Under the pieces are notes generated by a model, which was not told the DNA's origin, ran no database searches, and saw only the letters and a program-made list of their open reading frames with translations. A stretch of 7,783 nt of DNA from positions 1 to 7,783 of the forward strand of contig JAQGOW010000209.1 in NCBI GenBank assembly GCA_028293405.1. Direction: 5' to 3'. Positions 4,707 through 7,783 of this stretch are shown in pieces. A program made the position numbers and the translations under genes. The stretch is from Verrucomicrobiales bacterium (GTDB lineage: Bacteria > Verrucomicrobiota > Verrucomicrobiia > Limisphaerales > Palsa-1400). Within the stretch, counting starts at the first letter, position 1, and each line of letters opens with the position of its first letter.

Positions 4707-6376
4707 TCCTCCGGCAACGGCTTGCCTTTGGTTTCGGGGGCCCAGATGAGGGCGACCATTCCAACCACGTAAATCAACGCCAGCGATATAGCCACAGTGC
4801 GGAACGGCATCAAGGTACTAAGCCAGCCGAGGAGAAAGGGAAACGGGGCTGCCAAATACCGGACTGTGTTGTAGCAGAAGCCTACGCCGGTGCCGCGCAG
4901 TCGCGTTGGAAATATTTCGGGGAAATATATAGAGTAACCGGCAAAGCACGACAACGTCGCAAAGCCCATTAGCGGCAGCATCCAATACACATCGTTTACA
5001 GAGTGCAACGAATAGAACACATACGAAACGGTGCAAAGGCACATCGCAAATGCGATGAAGAACGCACTGCGCCTGCTGAAATATGACGCCACAAAAGTAA
5101 ATGCGAACATCCCGAAGAGCGCACCAACGTCCTGTAACATGGTGCCTTTGCTAATGGTGCGGTCGATGGTGCTTTGCAGTTCAGTGATGGCACCTGGAAA
5201 AAGCTGTTCGACGAGTTGGCGATTGAGCGAGACGATATTCTGTTTGTCGCCATTCTTCTCAACCAACTGAATGAGATTCTTTGTGGATTTTTTGAGAGTG
5301 ACAGTGGCAAATGCCGCAGAGTCATAAAGCGAGCCCTCAGCGACAACTTGATTCAGTCCATCGCGGAGTTCCTGTTCCAACACTGGCGATAAAACTCCTG
5401 TATCGTCTTGCTTCAAATGCGCCAGCAAATCTGGAGACAATTTGCTTTTGAGGCGAACGACCGCTGGGCTGTCACTCAGGACCAACGTATTGCGGATGTC
5501 CGCAGCCTTAACGATCTCTTCTACTTGAATCGGCCGGTTCTTTAGGGCGGTCGTGATCAACTCAGGGGAGAAAAACGCGATTCCCCAAAGTCCCACCATT
5601 CCAGCGAGGCCAAGGCAAACGCCAATGATTGTGTTGTGGCGCCAACGTGGGTAGGCGAACAAGTCGCGGATTGAACCGACAGCTTTTCCACCGCCGCTCG
5701 CAGCATCTTGCTTTGCCTTCTTCCAACTCTCGGGTTCTTTCAAAAGGAGGATCATTGGAACGGCTAAGACTGCTGGGAATACACTTACGAATGACAGCAC
5801 CTGCCAGCCGCTGAAATGGCCCCAGAAGTTTTCGCGACCTGGCGTGATGATGCCGCCAATGTCTGACGCAAGGATGTTACCCAATGCGGAAACAGCTTGC
5901 ATTGAACCAAGAGCGACGGTTCGGAATCGACCGGGGACACTTTCAGCCACCAACGTTGTCGCCGCGCCGAACATACCGCCTACCCCGAGTCCAAACAGGA
6001 AACGAAAAACAAGGAATGCAGTAACGCTTTGCGCAAATCCTGAGAGGCCTGAAAAAAACGTATAAGCGAGGAGGGTGCAGACCATTGCTTTGGTGCGTCC
6101 GTATTTGTCGCTGACCATCCCAAAAAGAATTCCGCCAGTAGCCCACCCGACCATCATCAGAAAAGTCGCAATGCCTCCCCAATACTTGACCGACCCGTCG
6201 GAAGCTGTCGCGCCGAGAAGTTCTCGAAGTGCGGGTGAACGGGACAGAACAAAGATGCGTTGTCCCATGCAGTCGAATAGCCATCCACAGGAAGCCAAGA
6301 CGACGACTATGATATGATACACGGACACGCCCTCGAACACGGTTTTGCGGGCGACGGGAGTGGTTGCGGTTTGCAT
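4703..6376 (-). CDS. MFS transporter, sugar-porter-like, with a large insertion between TM7 and TM8
   Basis: A 557-residue inner-membrane protein. TM1 is about 19-38 and TM2 66-86; the cytoplasmic 2-3 loop GMVSDKYGRTK (86-96) is MFS motif A. TM4/5 carry RFLFGLGVGG (125-134) and VAESVPGRFR (143-152); TM6 is about 191-212. A cytoplasmic loop (213-247) leads to TM7 (248-272). Residues 281-414 are polar and probably helical, without membrane segments, before TM8 resumes at about 415. The C-terminal half has PEIFPTRLRGTGVGF (486-500) and ends PETKGKPLPED, where PETKG is the sugar-porter signature. The substrate cannot be told: sugars or organic acids are possible. At 557 residues it is longer than usual (about 400-480) because of the insertion. 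It is divergent from the HAD gene, its stop overlaps the toxin stop, and no Shine-Dalgarno site is seen. Confidence 0.9.
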   Translation of the reverse strand: MQTATTPVARKTVFEGVSVYHIIVVVLASCGWLFDCMGQRIFVLSRSPALRELLGATASDGSVKYWGGIATFLMMVGWATGGILFGMVSDKYGRTKAMVCTLLAYTFFSGLSGFAQSVTAFLVFRFLFGLGVGGMFGAATTLVAESVPGRFRTVALGSMQAVSALGNILASDIGGIITPGRENFWGHFSGWQVLSFVSVFPAVLAVPMILLLKEPESWKKAKQDAASGGGKAVGSIRDLFAYPRWRHNTIIGVCLGLAGMVGLWGIAFFSPELITTALKNRPIQVEEIVKAADIRNTLVLSDSPAVVRLKSKLSPDLLAHLKQDDTGVLSPVLEQELRDGLNQVVAEGSLYDSAAFATVTLKKSTKNLIQLVEKNGDKQNIVSLNRQLVEQLFPGAITELQSTIDRTISKGTMLQDVGALFGMFAFTFVASYFSRRSAFFIAFAMCLCTVSYVFYSLHSVNDVYWMLPLMGFATLSCFAGYSIYFPEIFPTRLRGTGVGFCYNTVRYLAAPFPFLLGWLSTLMPFRTVAISLALIYVVGMVALIWAPETKGKPLPED

Positions 6377-6387
6377 GGCAGGGCTCT

Positions 6388-6416
6388 GTTATCGCCAAAC
6401 AAGATGGCAGAGTCAA
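6388..6416 (-). promoter_or_regulatory. Candidate promoter of the MFS gene
   Basis: Read on the minus strand, TTGACT (6416-6411) matches the -35 consensus at five of six bases. It is followed after exactly 17 bases by GATAAC (6393-6388), which matches the -10 at four of six. Only 11 bases separate the -10 from the ATG (6376-6374), so the transcript would have a 5' leader of about 4-6 bases. This fits the absence of a Shine-Dalgarno sequence. Confidence 0.5.
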
Positions 6417-6461
6417 TCTGCGGATGTGGTTTTCTTGCAATGAATACGGCGCTTTTTTGCA

Positions 6462-6480
6462 TTTTTGCGATTCGCAAAAA
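6462..6480. promoter_or_regulatory. Perfect 9-bp palindrome in the divergent MFS/HAD gap
   Basis: TTTTTGCGA (6462-6470), one central T, and TCGCAAAAA (6472-6480) form a perfect inverted repeat. A one-base centre suits a dimeric protein site on DNA better than an RNA loop, although an 8-bp RNA stem with an ATT loop is also possible. It lies between the two divergent genes and could serve either. Confidence 0.5.
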
Positions 6481-6507
6481 CCCCTGTAAATGCTGGGTTT
6501 TTAGGGG
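6476..6507. promoter_or_regulatory. Alternative hairpins next to the palindrome
   Basis: AAAAACCC (6476-6483) can pair with GGGTTTTT (6495-6502) around an 11-base loop. Alternatively CCCCT (6481-6485) can pair with AGGGG (6503-6507), extended by a wobble and AAA/TTT pairs past a mismatch. Both compete with the palindrome at 6462-6480, because AAAAA (6476-6480) is shared. The arrangement resembles an attenuator-like switch ahead of the plus-strand gene, but this rests on pairing only. Confidence 0.4.
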
Positions 6508-6556
6508 ATTCTCTGATGTTGGCGATACTCGGCGAGGCTCTTGCTTATTACATGGC

Positions 6557-7093
6557 ATGCGAACGGCAGTATTTGTAGAGCGCGACGGCATCTTGAATGT
6601 CGAGAGGGTAGAACGAGGGCAGCCCATGCCTCCGCTCGCGATTGAACAGCTTCAGCACAATCCTCAAGCCATCGAACCCCTGCTCCGATTGAAAGCTGCC
6701 GGTTATCTGTTAATCGCGACGACCAATCAGCCCTGGGTTTCACGCGGTGTGCTGCCTCGACGCGAACTGGATCTGATGCATTCCATCCTGCGCCGAACGT
6801 TTTCGTTGGATGACATCTTTGTCTGTCCGCATGATCACAGTGAATTTTGCCCCTGCCATAAACCGAGGCCCGGTCTGTTGTTCGAAGCGTCGTTCAAGTG
6901 GAAGCTGAACCTCGAACATTGCGTCGTGATCAGCAACAAATGGCAGGACGCCGAAGCTGCGCGTAACGCCGGCTGCACGTCTATTCTCGTGGAATCGCCT
7001 TGGATCGGAGCCGGTCGGGGCGATGCAGTTGTCGCTCGCCTTGGAGATGTGGTGAGCAAACTCGGCAAGCTCCAATACACCCAGGCCGCTTAA
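6557..7093 (+). CDS. HAD-IIIA family protein (GmhB / HisB-N type) with altered catalytic residues
   Basis: Starting at ATG 6557 gives 178 residues, close to E. coli GmhB (191). An ORF start further upstream would overlap the MFS gene and adds no family sequence. GmhB dephosphorylates heptose 1,7-bisphosphate for LPS, and HisB-N dephosphorylates histidinol phosphate. Motif I, normally LDRDGTLN, reads VERDGILN (7-14), so the nucleophilic Asp is E8 while D10 is kept. Motif II is TTNQ (55-58) with SRG after it, and motif III is K102 in HKPRPG. Motif IV, usually GDxxxD, is SNKWQD (126-131), leaving only D131. The zinc ligands C90, H92, C98 and C100 (CPH...CPC) are intact with a short HisB-like loop. 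The fold is clear, but normal phosphatase activity is doubtful. No good Shine-Dalgarno site is seen. The stop interlocks with that of the convergent neighbour. Confidence 0.85.
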   Translation: MRTAVFVERDGILNVERVERGQPMPPLAIEQLQHNPQAIEPLLRLKAAGYLLIATTNQPWVSRGVLPRRELDLMHSILRRTFSLDDIFVCPHDHSEFCPCHKPRPGLLFEASFKWKLNLEHCVVISNKWQDAEAARNAGCTSILVESPWIGAGRGDAVVARLGDVVSKLGKLQYTQAA

Positions 7094-7783
7094 AACTTCA
7101 GTCCGAGACTGGAGCGGACCTGCAGATCGTTTTCAGACACGCTGGCCGCGGGTTGCGTGTCGTAAACATCGGCAATGCCTAAATTCAGGAACAGATTTCC
7201 CGTTGCATTCAGTTTGTAAGCAAGGTTTGCCTCTGCGCGCACGCGATAGTTGAACCAACTGGTTATACGCGGGTAGAACTCGATCTTCTCATCAAATGTG
7301 AGGCGAGGATTGATTTTCCAGCTCAGCATCTCGGCCAGCCGCAATGAGAAGTAGTCCTTCTGGACGTGTTCATAGAAATATTGCTTCTGATAGTTCGCAC
7401 CCGAGTCAACCGTGAGCATTAAATTTGGCCGCTCAACCATCTTGTAACCAGCACCGGCGCTCTCGTCATAAGTGAAATGAATTTTCTGCACTTCATCATA
7501 ACCAGCGCCGACTGCGTTGAATAAAAAGATACGCTTGCTCTTATTGACGTCGTGCTCAACGCGCCATGTTGAAATGGCGTTGTTGGCCGAGAGCGTATCA
7601 TCGGCTTTTCCATAGTTAATCCTGAACTCAGCGATGTTGCGCCACAGTTCGCCTGTGTAAATCGCCTTGAACGCGCCGTAATAAAGCTGTGACTCGATCT
7701 TGTTATACTGAAGGTTGATGCCGACCTGCGCCTCGTAGTGCCATAGCTGTGCTGTCTTCGGCAAAATAACAATTGGAGCCGGC
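7090..7783 (-). CDS. DUF481-like outer-membrane beta-barrel protein (5' end outside window)
   Basis: The frame is open to the right edge of the window, giving 230 visible C-terminal residues; the start and any signal peptide lie beyond 7783. The visible N-terminal end reads PAPIVILPKTAQLWHYEAQVG and NLQYNKIESQLYYG follows. After that come alternating hydrophobic/polar stretches with many aromatic residues, such as RIFLFNAVGAGYDE, MVERPNLMLTVDSGANY and SWFNYRVRAEANLAYKL. The protein ends SSLGLKF. The terminal Phe and the strand pattern are typical of beta-barrels inserted by the BAM machinery. The order (strand, loop with Y/W, GYDE-like segment, late DT-like DLQVRSSLGLKF) resembles the DUF481 (PF04338) family of unknown function. 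No frameshift is visible. Another barrel family cannot be excluded without a profile search. Confidence 0.65.
   Translation of the reverse strand, partial: PAPIVILPKTAQLWHYEAQVGINLQYNKIESQLYYGAFKAIYTGELWRNIAEFRINYGKADDTLSANNAISTWRVEHDVNKSKRIFLFNAVGAGYDEVQKIHFTYDESAGAGYKMVERPNLMLTVDSGANYQKQYFYEHVQKDYFSLRLAEMLSWKINPRLTFDEKIEFYPRITSWFNYRVRAEANLAYKLNATGNLFLNLGIADVYDTQPAASVSENDLQVRSSLGLKF

Noticed and set aside
5943..6440. Minus-strand frame overlapping the MFS N-terminal region in another phase
   Set aside because: The translation lacks membrane segments or family motifs, while the overlapping MFS frame shows motif A and a full transporter.
6314..6556. A longer version of the HAD gene starting at 6314
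   Set aside because: The extra ~81 residues overlap the start of the MFS gene on the other strand, are rich in Cys/Gly without family similarity, and precede a good start (MRTAVFVERDG) at the position expected for the family.

Overview
The window looks chromosomal, from a Gram-negative bacterium of the PVC group. My best guess is Verrucomicrobiota (Pedosphaera/Limisphaerales-like), judged from remembered protein flavour: an alpha-subunit N-terminus beginning MPVRLGRFEMPKRL, an S4 beginning MARYTGPRTRISRRFG, alanine/lysine-rich extensions on ribosomal proteins, and an outer-membrane barrel protein. No database search was possible, so the phylum is an inference.

Positions 1-4033 hold the end of the spc/alpha ribosomal operon, all on the plus strand: the 3' end of map (methionine aminopeptidase), infA, rpmJ, rpsM, rpsK, rpsD, rpoA and rplQ, closed by a strong intrinsic terminator with a GCAA tetraloop (4002-4033). 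The order joins map-infA to the front of an alpha operon that keeps rpsD inside. The products serve translation initiation, 30S and 50S assembly, RNA polymerase assembly and N-terminal methionine removal. The gaps are not empty: there is a repeat-like hairpin between infA and rpmJ, four tandem 10-bp repeats before rpsM, and a large two-hairpin structure between rpsD and rpoA. Several starts have a T-run instead of a Shine-Dalgarno sequence.

Positions 4034-4706 are a small accessory module: a type II toxin-antitoxin pair (antitoxin then ParE/RelE-type toxin, overlapping by ATGA) behind a perfect 7-bp inverted repeat touching the start codon, a likely autoregulatory operator.

Positions 4703-7783 hold three further genes. 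A minus-strand MFS transporter has an unusual soluble insertion of about 134 residues after TM7. It is transcribed divergently from a plus-strand HAD-IIIA (GmhB/HisB-N type) protein in which the nucleophilic Asp is Glu and the motif IV Asp is Asn, while the zinc-ligand pattern is intact. Last is the 3' part of a minus-strand DUF481-like outer-membrane beta-barrel protein that runs off the window. Both convergent pairs (toxin/MFS and HAD/DUF481) end on the same TTAA with interlocked stop codons. The 180-bp divergent gap holds a palindrome and competing hairpins.

No tRNA, rRNA, insertion sequence or CRISPR array was seen, and no stretch over 300 bases lacks a gene. I see no clearly new multi-gene system. 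The strongest leads are the active-site-altered HAD protein, the MFS insertion, and the rpsD-rpoA intergenic structure.
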